A DNA stretch of 64,000 bases from Ochotona curzoniae (lineage: Eukaryota; Chordata; Mammalia; Lagomorpha; Ochotonidae). Positions 12,431 through 23,249 of the stretch are shown in pieces. The notes beneath the pieces are model-generated. The model had not been told where the DNA came from and searched no databases. It was given only the letters and a program-made list of their open reading frames with translations. Made by a program: the position numbers and the translations under genes. The stretch lies in contig NW_024466413.1 in the NCBI RefSeq assembly GCF_017591425.1, positions 1,550,001-1,614,000 of the forward strand, written 5' to 3'. Every line of letters begins with the position of its first letter. Within the stretch, counting starts at the first letter, position 1.

Positions 12431-12890
12431 ACTCAGTGGGTAACCAAAACATAGGTTTTCTCTTGACCCGCTCTTGGCCTCTTTGGCAAGATGGACAAAT
12501 TGCATCTGGTTCCTTGTGACCGGGTGCCAGAATGGTGATGTGTTCCTTCTCACCTCCTAGGTCCAGCTCCTGTACAATGGCCCACATTTGACGCTAATGG
12601 CCTGTTTATAGCTGTGACTGTGATAGTTGCATACTTTTGCTCTTGATATTTCTGCCCAACAGCAAGCTTTGCCTGCTCTTGACCCAGAACATGTGGGACT
12701 CAGAGACCAGTCCTGGACCCTTTGGTTCAGTGGCAGGAATGCTTCTGTGTGTCTGGGGAGCTGTGCGCTTCTCATTACAGACGCGTTCCCTTTTTCTGCA
12801 TTGATAAAGTTCATTTCTACTGTGCATTGATATCCAGAAAGGCAAAGTTGGCCCTCTGGCAGTTAGGGCACAGCCCATATTTCCTAGTTT
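12431..12890. other. Unassigned DNA
   Basis: Several 60-90 codon frames overlap on both strands, none with a recognisable domain. No repeat recognised. Confidence 0.4.
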
Positions 12891-12904
12891 CCAAAATGGT
12901 TCTT

Positions 12905-13222
12905 AAAAGACAAAAGATTTATTTATTTTTATTGGGAAGGTAGATCCAAAGAGAAAAGGAGATCTTGCATCTGCTGGTTATAACTTCCCAAGTGGGCACA
13001 GTGACCACAGCTGAGCTGATCCAAAGCCAAGGGCCAGGAGCTTGGATCTGGATCTCCCACATGGGTGCAGGGTTCCAAGGAATTGGCTCTTCCTCTGCTT
13101 CTTTCCCAGGCCACAAGCAAGAAGGTAGATGGAAAGTGGAGAAGTTGAGACATGAATTGGCTCCCACATGCGATGCTGGCGATTGGAGGCAGAGGATTAG
13201 ACATTTAAGCTATTGTGTCAGC
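12905..13222 (-). repeat. Full-length C-SINE with target duplication, antisense
   Basis: Antisense tail 'agatttatttatttttattg', body 'ctgagctgatccaaagccaa' and 'ggttccaaggaattggct', and head remnant near 13200. The target duplication is ccaaaatggttctt (12891-12904) and ccaaaatgctcctt (13223-13236). Confidence 0.9.
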
Positions 13223-13236
13223 CCAAAATGCTCCTT

Positions 13237-16094
13237 TTCAAAGTTATTTTTTTAAATGCAAATGCAAGCAGCATCTGATTATATATTTATATATTTATGG
13301 ACCCACACTGAGGCCATACCCTAATGTTGTGAAATGAAAATACTATAAGTAGAAAATGCATTTAATATACTTAACCTATTGAGCGCCTTCAGTTAGCCTG
13401 GTCTACATAAAATCTACGCAAAATATTTGCAACATCAGCCTATTGGCAAGATTATATAGCACAAAGCCTACTTTCTGACAAAGTATAGAATATCTTGAGT
13501 AGTTTATAGAGTGTGGCACTGAAAAAGAAATATAATAGTCACATAGATATAGTCTTACATAATATTAAAGAGATTGTGAGTCTAACAAACTGCCCTAAGT
13601 CAGCAACTTTATGTTTATATATGTATATATGTGCACAAATATGCTTCTTAAGAACAGGTCTGTGAAGCAAAATCAAACTCTAAATCAGGAAGAGCAGGTT
13701 CTGATTTCAATGACTGTAGGGAATGTAAGTTACACGGAAATGGGAGAGGGAACAGCCCCTTTCACATGCACTCCTGAGGCAGGGCTAGTAGCCGTGGATG
13801 GAGTTACAGGGTCACTTTCTGAACACAGGCATGACAGTGGCCTGGCCTGGACTCTAATGTGAGAACAGCATGCTGATGTCAGGGTAGACTGCAAGACGAA
13901 AGACCGGCGTGAATTTGGTAATCTGAGGACTCATAACATTTTCACAGTCTTTCTTGCTCTTCTGTGGAGACAGAAAGATGGCTCTGGGAACTGGAAATAA
14001 GAATTTCATAGTTGAAAAAGTGTTTAAAGGAACAACCGAGATTCTTCATTTGAGCAGCTCAGGTGAGCCACATGATAAGAATTCGTTATTGGTAGTTAAA
14101 TGTTGTCAGAACACTTTTTAAATTGCCACTCAGTCCAAAGCAGGTGCTTTGTCCTACTGGCCCAGCAAGCTGATTTGCACGCTCTCGGCATTTGCTTCCC
14201 TACCTAGTCACCAACACTGCCTTCACATTCTCGACTGCCTCCACTCACATTTGGTATAGAAATGAAAGCCTTCAGGACTAGCCAGCCATCTTAGCAAAAG
14301 GCATGTGGCTTGAGGGGATGGTTTATAACCCCTCTGGTCCTTTCCAAATAAAGGCAGGTGGAGAGAGGAGTGGGAAGGACAAAGCAGCAGACCTGGGGAT
14401 CTACAGCATTAACAACAGTCTATTTGCAGTGCTTGGTTCTAAATGAGTGATGTGTTGGACTCATTACCACCTTCTACCCCCCACACTCACGCGTTCCGAT
14501 TCTCCCCATGTCTATACATGCCACAGATCCGAATCCCTGAACAGGGAAACACCAGATTCTGGAGAAGGGCCACAGTTCAGTTGTTTTCTAGTCTTGTTCA
14601 AGAGGAAGAGGCTATGCAGGTAGGTGGTTATGTGTCGCCTGCCACACATAGAAATGCGGCCAAGAGATTACCCCTTAACACCTTGCTCCGTGCTGGGGCT
14701 CAGGAGCACACGCTCAGCTAGCTTACTGCTAGTCTGCTAGCTTACTTCTGCTCTGCACTTCTAATTTTAACCACAGAAGGAAAGGTATTCTAAAAAAATT
14801 CCTGATTAAAATAATATGGATTTCAGGCAGAGTATTCTAATAGATGACAAAAATCCCAAGGGAGAATTTTTCAAACCAAGAATATTACTGAAGACTTTCT
14901 TCTTTATTTGCTAAACATTCAGGGCTCACCTTCAATGCAGCGTAATATCACTTGGATATCGGCCTTAATTGCATCTTCAAAAATCCTATTTTGCTGTAAG
15001 ACCATATTCGCAATAGCACGGCTTAGGACCGGCTTATATTATCTTTTTTTTTGGTGGGAGCATTCAGCGTGCTGCAATATTAGGTCTTTAGTGGCTGAGT
15101 ATTTGAAATAATATAACCTGATTCACTACTGATATTAGCGATTTGCTTCTTATTTTTGTCATTCTCACTACAGGCTTATTAATTATGTATATATATATAT
15201 ATATATATCTAGAAATCAGCTTTTACTGGAATGTCAAGATTGCATTTCCACCTCTGCCTAGCTTTCTTAATTCTACTTCTACTTTAGGTGTGAATTTAAT
15301 TACTTCTAGTGTTCCAAAATTCCTATTTATAATTGGCAGAAAGGAAGAGGGAAAATGAGTGGTTTCTGGCTCAGGCAGGAAGAAAAGCATTCCTATTGTA
15401 ATGATTACAAAAGTGAGTTGGTGTGCATCTCCCAGAAAATTCTCAGTTCTGCACAGAGGCTAAGTTGCAGCCCAAGACTGCGGTAGGTGCCTCCAGCTCC
15501 AAGCTCTCTTTCTGGTCCACTGTCACAGTCCACAGTCTCCTGTGACCACACCAAAAGACCATCTTCTCATGCATGACTAATACTCTGGTCAGCATTTCAA
15601 AGCCTCCCAGGATGGAAGCAGGCCAGCCAGAGAAAGGCTAGCATTATAGGGGACCTAGGGATAGCCCCCCTCACACAAGACCGTGATTTCCCAAGTGTCA
15701 CTTCCACCGGTATCGAAAAAATAAAGGGACTTCTCTAAACACCTGCCAGGGAGGACTCCTAATTTGCAACTCACTATCCTCATTGAGAGCAAAAGCAGTG
15801 CAGTGATTAGCCTCTGTGCATAGAGCACAAAGGCTCTGTTCAGTCCATCTGTCTGCTTGGCCTCCAGGTGGCATGAGTCTTTGTGAGAGACCCTCATTAT
15901 GCAGACTTCCTCCTGGGATTCTGCACTCGGTGGCTCCTCTGTCCTGGTGTTCTAGCCATCAGCTTTGACTCTGCTTTCTATCAATGCACTGAAAGGTTGC
16001 TCATTTTTCCCATTAATCACTTACATGGCAAACTTGGTTTTTGAAAATCTGAGTGAATATTTGATTGTGAACAGCCCCAGGTAGACAGATGGTG
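13237..16094. other. Unassigned DNA, about 2.9 kb
   Basis: No gene supported. It includes an (AT)n microsatellite at 15187-15208 (listed separately) and a short direct repeat 'ctagcttact' near 14718-14750. The 92-codon frame at 14443 has no domain. Confidence 0.4.
15187..15208. repeat. (TA)n microsatellite
   Basis: Eleven uninterrupted TA dinucleotides. Likely length-variable. Confidence 0.9.
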
Positions 16095-16097
16095 AAG

Positions 16098-16190
16098 GAA
16101 GTGGTTCTAAAAGCAGGGGCTTTGCAGCGAGGGAGACTTGCCTTCAAATTCTTCTGTGGCTCCTTCCTGCTGCAAGACTGCATGTGAGCA
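16098..16190 (+). repeat. Possible MIR 5' part
   Basis: The words 'aagcaggggctttgcagcg' and 'gacttgccttcaaattcttc' resemble the MIR start (…ggctttggagtcagac…gggttcaaatcc). Weak. Confidence 0.3.
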
Positions 16191-16479
16191 AGAAGAGCAA
16201 GGGGAGTGTTCCCCCCCTGAAATTAGTGTTCCTCTCACTCCGCCAACATTGCCCATCCAATGTTACCATCGATGGTCTAGCTGGGAGCTGAGACTCAGGC
16301 AACAGAAGGATTTGTCTGCCATCTCCATGTTTGTCTGCTTATATCCACGTCCTCCACATCCTTGGACTTCTCCACCATCACTCTCTGTCTCCTAGTGCAA
16401 CTTCTACTTCCCCTGATCTCTTACCTTCTTGTTGTCTTTCCCCCATCATATTTTTCCTATGTACTTCTTGCCTTGTTTT

Positions 16480-16850
16480 CCTTTTTTTTTTTAAAAAAAA
16501 CTTTTTTAGAAATATAAAAAGTGTTATTTCACAATCAAATAGTGTGTATTACAGGTAAACAATCTAATGCTTTGATATATAGGCATACAGTAAAGGGATT
16601 ACTGTAGGAAAACTAACATATCCAACCTCTCATTCTCTCTCTCTCTCTCTGTACGCATGCACGTGCAGAGCCCCAAGTCATCTTTTTTTATTAACACTAT
16701 AGTCTACCATACAACATAATTAACTCCAGTCATCATGCTACACAACAGATCTCAAGACTTACCCATCCCGTACATAGCTGCAATTTTGTAGCTTTTGGCC
16801 AACATCTTTTATTTTCTCCCTGGTAACCATCACACGACTCCTAAGACATC
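16480..16850 (-). mobile_element. Old L1 3' untranslated region, antisense
   Basis: The + strand carries 'actatagtctaccatac', 'ccagtcatcatgctacac', 'aacagatctcaagacttac', 'tttggccaacatctttt' and 'ccctggtaaccatcac', the antisense order of old mammalian L1 (L1M class) 3' UTRs. A (CT)n tract interrupts it at 16633-16650. It starts with a T10A8 stretch at about 16483. Confidence 0.7.
16633..16650. repeat. (CT)n microsatellite
   Basis: Nine CT dinucleotides within the antisense L1 3' UTR. Confidence 0.85.
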
Positions 16851-17189
16851 ACCTTGCACCTATTTGGTTGGATATTACCAAAAAGATAAAACATAACAAA
16901 CATTAATGAAGATATGAATGAAAGGGAACCCTCACACAGTTGAGTGAATGTAAATTTTACAGACATTATGGAAAACATTATGGACAACTCAGAAGAAAAT
17001 TCAAAATATAACTACCGGATGATCTAGCAATAAGTTGTTCTTCAGTGTATACATTCAAGGAAAATGAAGCTGTATCCCCAACAGATATCTCTGGTTTTAT
17101 ACTCACTGCAGTCGCATCATTTGTGAAAACTAAGATGTGGAAGCAGGGTAAATGTCCAATAGTAGATGAGTGGATAAAGATATTGTGAT

Positions 17190-17829
17190 TTTTTTCTTTT
17201 TTTAACATTTTATTATTATAATTTTATGATACAGTTCCATAGGCTCCTGGCATTTCCCTTATCCCCTCCACAATTCCCTCTCCGCCCCCAGTTCCTCTAT
17301 ATCATTACTAAAATATAGTTCTTCATACACAGTCAAATGTCCATCATTGCGGGCATGGACAATGGCAGAGTCCAACATCCTTTTGTCAAGATATAGTAAA
17401 CAGTTTCATTGTAAGTCATCTTTGTCTGGAAGTAGAAATGCATACTACATTGTATCCTCACATCTGGATATGTTACTCTCCATGCCACAGCTACTGTACA
17501 TCCCCTCAAATGAAAAGTCATAATACAAAATCAACAATAGAAAGAAAAATAGAAATTTACAATGCCATGAAGTTAAATGATATGTTACTAGATAGGACAG
17601 TCTGCATTACACAGCTACTATACATACTTTTATATGAAAAACCACAAAACAAAATCAACATCATGAAGAAAAAAGAAATTAACAACACCATGAAGTTAAC
17701 TAACATGCTACTAAATGACTAACGTGTAGCTGAAGAAATGAAAAATCAAGAACCTTCTTGAAGAAAATGATGCTGCTGTACGATCTACAAGTCATTGAAT
17801 GATTTAATCAGAAGAAAGTGTTTTCATAC
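17190..17829 (-). mobile_element. Lagomorph L1 3' end, antisense, with target duplication
   Basis: A T-rich start (17190-17204, the reverse of a poly-A tail) is followed by a pyrimidine-rich segment (tcccttatcccctccacaat) characteristic of lagomorph L1 3' UTRs. 5' truncated. The 8-mer attgtgat occurs at 17182-17189 and 17830-17837 and is read as the target-site duplication, which joins the old L1 correctly when removed. A near-identical stretch lies in the opposite orientation at 23577-23966. The 94-codon frame at 17438 is UTR, not a gene. Confidence 0.8.
17481..17727 (-). repeat. 124-bp tandem duplication inside the L1 3' UTR
   Basis: Unit 1 begins 'catgccacagctactgtac' at 17481 and unit 2 begins 'cattacacagctactatac' at 17605. 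Both continue through 'aaaatcaaca', 'atgaagttaa' and 'tgytactaratra' in register with a period of 123-124 bp. The units have diverged by roughly a quarter to a third by eye. Confidence 0.75.
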
Positions 17830-17924
17830 ATTGTGATATTCTTAATATTGAATACTACTGGATTCTATCTATCTGCAGATGCCAAAAATTTTGCACAAAA
17901 ATAACCTAACTTCTTTCTTTTGTA

Positions 17925-18200
17925 AAGTTTTAAAAAGTTTTTCTTTGATTTGAGAGGATGAACAGGAGAGGAACTTTCTCCACATGTTTGTGCACTCTGA
18001 AGTGGCACCATGTCTCGGAGGGGGCCAAGTCACAGCTGGGAGATGGGAATGGATGCCACACGAGAGAAGCAGAATCCAACCACATGAGCCTCTAGCCTTC
18101 CAGGTCTGGGCTGCCAGGAAGCTCAAAGCAGGATTCCGAGCTGAGACTGGAACTCAGACATTCTAGTGTGTGATGCACACACCCTACTGGCACCTTAGCA
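17925..18200 (-). repeat. Old C-SINE, antisense, diverged
   Basis: The T-rich start near 17925 and the phrases 'gatgccacacgagagaagc', 'ccttccaggtctgggctgcc' and 'gagactggaactcagac' follow the antisense C-SINE body. A triple 'accttagc' tandem word follows at 18188-18212. Confidence 0.55.
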
Positions 18201-18834
18201 CCTTAGCACCTAGGATTAACGCCTACTCCTACACGTGTCTTTTAAGTAAAAATTTGCACCAATTCAGCTATCATTTTGATTTATCTACTTAAAAAGTATT
18301 ATGCAGCTTTAAACAACGTGCAATCTCAGAAGGTTAAATACAAACCTCTGTTTTCTGCATTTTCTCTTTTCCTTTCCTTCTCCTGCTTCTGCATTCCCAG
18401 AACTCCTCAGCCTCTGGCTCCTTGTGTCCTGGCCACTCCCTCCATCTTACCCAACATAGACTCACATGCATGAACTCAGTTTGAGGTGCTTTTCCTCACG
18501 GTAAGAACCACCTTTCCCAGGAAGGAAGGTACATCCAACATGCTGCTTCCAGATTTCTTTTCATCATATTTTCAAACATGGTCATGAAAATGCAGCTGAC
18601 TGACATTGCTTTCTATAAGACTGCTTTATCAGGTGGCAATGTAACCTTGAAAAGTTGGTGTATAATGAGCAAGGTAGATAGTTCTAGACAGAAAGTGGTA
18701 GTCATGAAAAGTAAAATAATAACTTTGCTAACTTTCAAAACACCTATCTTACACTTTCATTTGAAAGTATTTTAAATATTTAAGCTTTTTGCAAAACTTG
18801 TAAATTTCTTAAAAGTGCTGTGCTTAATAATTTT
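18201..18834. other. Unassigned DNA
   Basis: A pyrimidine-rich stretch at 18360-18450 is the only notable composition. No gene or repeat supported. Confidence 0.4.
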
Positions 18835-19120
18835 AATTAGCATATTCATTCATTTGTTTTATTTTTCAGTACTTGTTTGCTGGGCACCTGTTATGTGCCA
18901 GTTGTATGTCTAGGCAACAGAAGAATATGGCTGTTAATAAAAGCAGTGTCTTTGTCTTGATGATGCTCCCACTCTGGCTGAGAAGATGGTAAGCAAAGGG
19001 GGACTGGTGTCACAGTGGTAAATCCTGAGAGAACCAATGCAGCGGTGAAAGAGCGGAGAATAATGGATAGACAATTCTAGATTGCGTCCATAGGGAAGTA
19101 AATGGTAAATGAGCACATAT
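18835..19120 (-). mobile_element. L2 LINE 3' fragment, antisense
   Basis: The order 'attcattcatttgtttt', 'gggcacctgttatgtgcc', 'gtctaggcaacagaag', 'aaaagcagtgtctttgtc' and 'atgatgctcccactctgg' is the antisense L2 3' end (…tgagcacctactatgtgccag…). Ancient and inert. Confidence 0.65.
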
Positions 19121-19353
19121 TAAAATTATGGAGATAAAATGCTAAGGCATTAAGGAAAAGAGCATTACAGGTAGAGATTAAAATGGATACAAAACTCCGT
19201 GGGATATTGTGAAAGTGAAAAATGAAAGAGTTGGGACTCTGGTCCATTAAGTCCTTGCATCTGGTGACAAATAAAAAAGAGGTTGGTGAACAACTGTGGT
19301 CAAGGAAGAAGGGTGGTGTGCACACACAGTTAAAGTCTTCACTCAGAATCTCA

Positions 19354-20209
19354 GAGAACACGCTGAGCAGGGTCAAGAACACGCTGAGCAGGGTCAAGAA
19401 CACGCTGAGCAAGGTCAAGAACACACTGAGCAGGGTCAAGAACACACTGAGCAGGGTCAAGGTCAAGAACACCCTGAGCAGGGTCAAGAACACACTGAGC
19501 AGGGTCAAGAACACGCTGAGCAAGGTCAAGAACATGCTGAGCAAGGTCAAGAACACACTGAGCAGGGTCAAGAACATACTGAGCAAGGTCAAGAACACAC
19601 TGGGCAGGGTCAAGAACACACTGAGCAGGGTCAAGAACACTCTGAGCAGGGTCAAGAACATACTGAGCAAGGTCAAGAACACGCTGAGCAAGGTCAAGAA
19701 CACACTGAGCAAGGTCAAGAACACACTGAGCAAGGTCAAGAACATGCTGAGCAAGGTCAAGAACACGCTGAGCAGGGTCAAGAACACACTGAGCAAGGTC
19801 AAGAACACACTGAGCAGGGTCAAGAACACGCTGAGCAGGGTCAAGAACACACTGAGCAGGGTCAAGAACACGCTGAGCAAGGTCAAGAACAGGAGCAAGG
19901 TCAAGAACAGGAGCAAGGTCAAGAACATGCTGAGCAGGGTCAAGAACACGCTGAGCAAGGTCAAGAACAGGAGCAAGGTCAAGAACACGCTGAGCAGGGT
20001 CAAGAACACACTGAGCAGGGTCAAGAACACGCTGAGCAAGGTCAAGAACAGGAGCAAGGTCAAGAACATGCTGAGCAAGGTCAAGAACACGCTGAGCAAG
20101 GTCAAGGTCAAGAACTCACTGAGCAGGGTCAAGAACACACTGAGCAAGGTCAAGGTCGAGATCACACTGAGCAGGGTCAAGAACAGGAGCAAGGTCAAGA
20201 ACAGGAGCC
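19354..20209. repeat. Minisatellite of about 40 units, 21-bp core
   Basis: The core unit is caagaacacgctgagcaag plus gt. By counting the frame that reads H-A/T-E-Q-G-Q-E there are about 32 units of 21 bp, 5 of 18 bp (lacking the acgct part: caagaacaggagcaaggt) and 3 of 27 bp (extra caaggt). Every length is a multiple of three, so frames of 332 and 320 codons (+) and 373 codons (-) stay open through the array. Translation gives monotonous heptads (NTLSKVK, HAEQGQE, or TLLSVFL on the other strand). Varying sites are mainly the acg/aca/atg triplet and aag/agg. The 18-bp units lie only in the right third (after about 19880). Flanks are an L2 fragment on the left and unassigned DNA on the right. 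Non-coding tandem repeat is much the likeliest reading. Confidence 0.97.
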
Positions 20210-21254
20210 GGTCTGTTTAGAGGCTATGCAGATGACACTTGCTTTGTATGTATGGTGATTGCTTGAGATTGAATTTCAGAAGGGGAATGATCAATAATCA
20301 AAGGCATGGGTACTGAGCTTCTCTAACATGCAACCAGGAATAAAACAAAGAAGAGATGAAGTGTCAGTGAAGGCGGGATCGTAAGTTATGTTTTCTTCAG
20401 TTAAACTTCAGAAGTTTATTAAATATCTCATAGACCTATCAAGTTATATACAGATTAAGAAATTTAGGGACATAGCATACATAGAAATTTATGTGTATGT
20501 ACTGTTTATTTAAAGCTCCAAGATATTGTATAACAAAAATAATTGCTTTACTCTTCTTTAAATCAAAGTTTCCAAGTCAATTTTTCTAAGAAACCATTAT
20601 TTTTTATAATGGATGTGTGTGAGCTTAGGAACTAGTATTCCATGTGACACATTTTGAGAAATGTTGGCAGACAAGTCATAGAATGGAGATTTAATAATTA
20701 TATGTCTTCAAACACTGCTGCATTTTTAAAACAAGAAGAAAAGCAATTGACCTTATACAAGCAGAGAGAGCCTCCTATAAGCGGTGCTTATGCAATGTCT
20801 TTCCTGGCTGAGCTCATCATGCTAAAATTAGTGAAAAGTCATCATTAGAGGGGAAATATGTCTTAATACAGTGGAGGCTGTTAACATTCAGTTTTCCTCT
20901 TGTTGTCTTAGAAATATGTCAAAACTCTCCAGGACTGAAGCAATTTATTCTGAAAGTGGGATTGGAGCTGCAAGGAAACGCTTGGCAGGTTGCTTTCAAT
21001 CTCTCGCCCTGGTGTTGGAGGTGTGTAAAGCATGTGGGCATTGTATTCAGCGGTCGTTTTACAAAATGTGGATATAAAGACATCAGTGTATAGAATGTAT
21101 TAGTATTCCTGATAACACTATTTTAAATGCAACAAAACAGCTATACATAGAAAAGCACTAAGTAAATGAGCTTAAAAATGTTAGAGTACATGCTAGCAGA
21201 AAGTTCAAGTATTATTTCTTATGTTTTGATTCCAGGTTTTTGTGCACACATGCA
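20210..21254. other. Unassigned AT-rich DNA
   Basis: No supported gene. Short frames at 20654 and 20871 lack domains. The last bases (…ttgattccaggtttt) lead into a truncated SINE. Confidence 0.4.
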
Positions 21255-21440
21255 TGCTGCTGCTCTCCCACGCGGGTGCAGGGTCCCAAGGCTTTGGGCC
21301 GTCCTCGACTGCTTTCCCGGGCTGTAAACAGGGAGATGGATGGGAAGTGGGGCCACCGGGATTAGAACCTGTGCCCATATGGGATCCCAGCGAATGCAAG
21401 GTGAGGACTTTAGTTGCTAGGCTAGCACACTGGGCCTGCT
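21255..21440 (-). repeat. C-SINE 5' half, antisense, tail missing
   Basis: It runs 'ctctcccacgcgggtgcagg', 'ggctttgggccgtcctcgac', 'gggattagaacctgtgccc' and 'gaggactttagttgctagg', that is, antisense body to tRNA head, but the A-rich tail side is absent. Young-type sequence. Confidence 0.88.
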
Positions 21441-22089
21441 GCTTAGTTTAAAATTACAAATGTGATAAAAGTCTCTCTCTCTTCCACTTTGAGAGACTTC
21501 TTATCAACTCCTGAATAATATTCAGAACATTTAGATTCACTAAATGTGCCTGACTGCTGCCTACAGTGGGGCTCCTTTTCCTCCAGTGGCTTGGCTGCTT
21601 CGCCCTCACGAGTTCAGGACATTCCACAGCTCATTGAGGGTTCCCTGCTATTCCTTTGGCTGATTTCCGTTTTTCCTTATTTAGTTCTGAATCTCTAAAT
21701 TGATATTCTTAGACCCATTATGCTAACTATGGATAGGTCATCATTTAATTACTTTATTTGGCTTTTGTCCCTTTTTTATTTTTCTGCTTTTTGTTTCTTT
21801 GTGTGGACTACTTTTATTTTATTTTATTTTATTTTTTAGGATTTTGTCTTGGTTCATAGCATTGTTGGGTACACAGCTTTGCAGTTTTCTTGTTGGTTTT
21901 CCTGATTATTACAGTATGTATACTTCTCACTGTTGATACATATGCTGAGGACTTAACACGTCGGGTACAGAAAACATTCTCTTGTTTACAACTCTTCACC
22001 CCTCAAATTAGAAAAAAGTAGAATTCTGTGAATACTTTATATAAATTGAGAACCACATCCAATCATGTTATAATTTTTGCTTTAATGAT
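21441..22089. other. Unassigned AT-rich DNA with (TTTTA)n
   Basis: Contains a (TTTTA)n tract at 21811-21838. Possibly further decayed antisense L1, not alignable by eye. Confidence 0.4.
21811..21838. repeat. (TTTTA)n microsatellite
   Basis: Five pentanucleotide units with a final T-run. Confidence 0.85.
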
Positions 22090-23090
22090 TAAACATGATT
22101 TATGAACTTGGTGGAGAACAGGATGATCAGCCGTATTCAGCCCCGTTTTTAATCACTGCTGATGTTCTCTCTGTTTCAGAGTCTTACACTTTTCCTCTTC
22201 TTTGGGCCTTCTGTTTGGAGACATTCCCTCAGTCGATTCTTCAGCAGGATGTTTGGATCTAATTAGTCTTTCAGTTCGTCTTCATCTGCATGTTCTTATT
22301 TGCTTTACATTCGCAAAAGAGAGAATTCACAGTTGGTAGTTTATCTTCTTTTTAAATTTTAGTACTTGGAAAATATTGTGCCATGTCCTTCTGGCTCATG
22401 GTTTCATATAAAAAAATCTATCATTTAAATTTGTGTCCCTTTGTAAGTAGTGCATTGTTCATCTCTGGCTGCAATTAAATATTACTTTTCTCTGCATTTT
22501 CAGAAGTTTAATGAAGATGCGTGTTGCATGAAGTTTCTTCCTGTTCATCTTATGAAGAGTGCCCCGATTCCCAAATCTTCAGAAGCATATGTTTTGCCAG
22601 ATTTGGACAGAGTGCAATCTTTTTCGCTTCCAATGATTTTTTTTTACTATTTCTAATTCCTTCTGTCTTTTGTCAGCCCCTTTGATGACTGTCTCACAGG
22701 CTGTTGAGACTGTCCGGCCCAGTCTTGCACATTACTGTCATTGCTCATAATGTGTGAGTTCTACTGATGTATAATCACATTCAGATTCCATTAACTATCA
22801 TTTCTACTCCAGTGCAAAGCTCTTCCAGCAAATTTTAGTTTCTTTATAAAACATTTTCCATCTTATAAATTCTTTCTTGTTACATTGTAGATCTTCTGCA
22901 TCTATGTTCAGTTTTCATATTTTTCATTTGTTTCACGAGCTTTTGTAATTGCTTTGTGTGGCTTTGCTTTGATACCTGCTTGGAACTGTTTGTCACATAA
23001 TTTCAACTTCAGATTCATTCCAGTATCTGCCTGTGTTGCTCATTTTTCTCATTCAAATGAACTCTTAGAATACGTGACTTGAATTTGCAC
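22090..23090 (-). mobile_element. Probable decayed L1-type LINE, antisense
   Basis: Phrases such as 'gtacttggaaaatattgtgcc', of which tacttggaaaatattgtgcc is visible at about 22362, then 'tccttctggctcatggttt' and a long T-rich run of short words in the order seen in antisense old L1/HAL1 elements. Similarity is weak and the borders are guesses. Confidence 0.35.
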
Positions 23091-23249
23091 ATGCCTGAAA
23101 TTTTCAATAGTAAATCATGACACTTCAAATATTTATTTTATTTATTTTTTTGAGTAAGCATTATTCAGGATATGAAGCATGGGTGCTAGATATTTATTCA
23201 ATTTCATGTTGAAATTATTAAACTAAATAAGTTGGCATAAGCCCTTCTC

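Larger units (their letters stand above)
16865..17880 (+). mobile_element. Old L1 ORF2 3' fragment, split by a younger L1
   Basis: Sense L1 landmarks are 'aagggaaccctcacacag', 'gagtgaatgtaaatttt', 'cattatggaaaacattatgg', 'ccggatgatctagcaata' and 'atgagtggataaagata' to 17189. The expected continuation (ttgaatactactggattctat) appears only at 17838-17880, after the insertion at 17190-17829. The part encoding the ORF2p end is riddled with stops. It lies in the opposite orientation to the 3' UTR piece just upstream. Confidence 0.75.

Noticed and set aside
17438..17722. 94-codon frame similar to the 102-codon frame at 23461-23769
   Set aside because: Shared protein-like reading is due to two copies of one L1 3' UTR, not a gene family.
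19077..20198. 373-codon antisense open frame rich in TLLSVFL heptads, resembling a membrane or leucine-zipper protein
   Set aside because: Translation of the minisatellite; downstream it runs into an L2 fragment. No start context, domain or homology seen.
19354..20209. CRISPR-like array
   Set aside because: Units are head-to-tail without unique spacers, and the DNA is vertebrate.
19222..20258. 332- and 320-codon + frames (SRVKNTL and HAEQGQE repeats)
   Set aside because: Same tandem array in two other frames. Open only because unit lengths are multiples of three and one frame per strand takes the stop codon.
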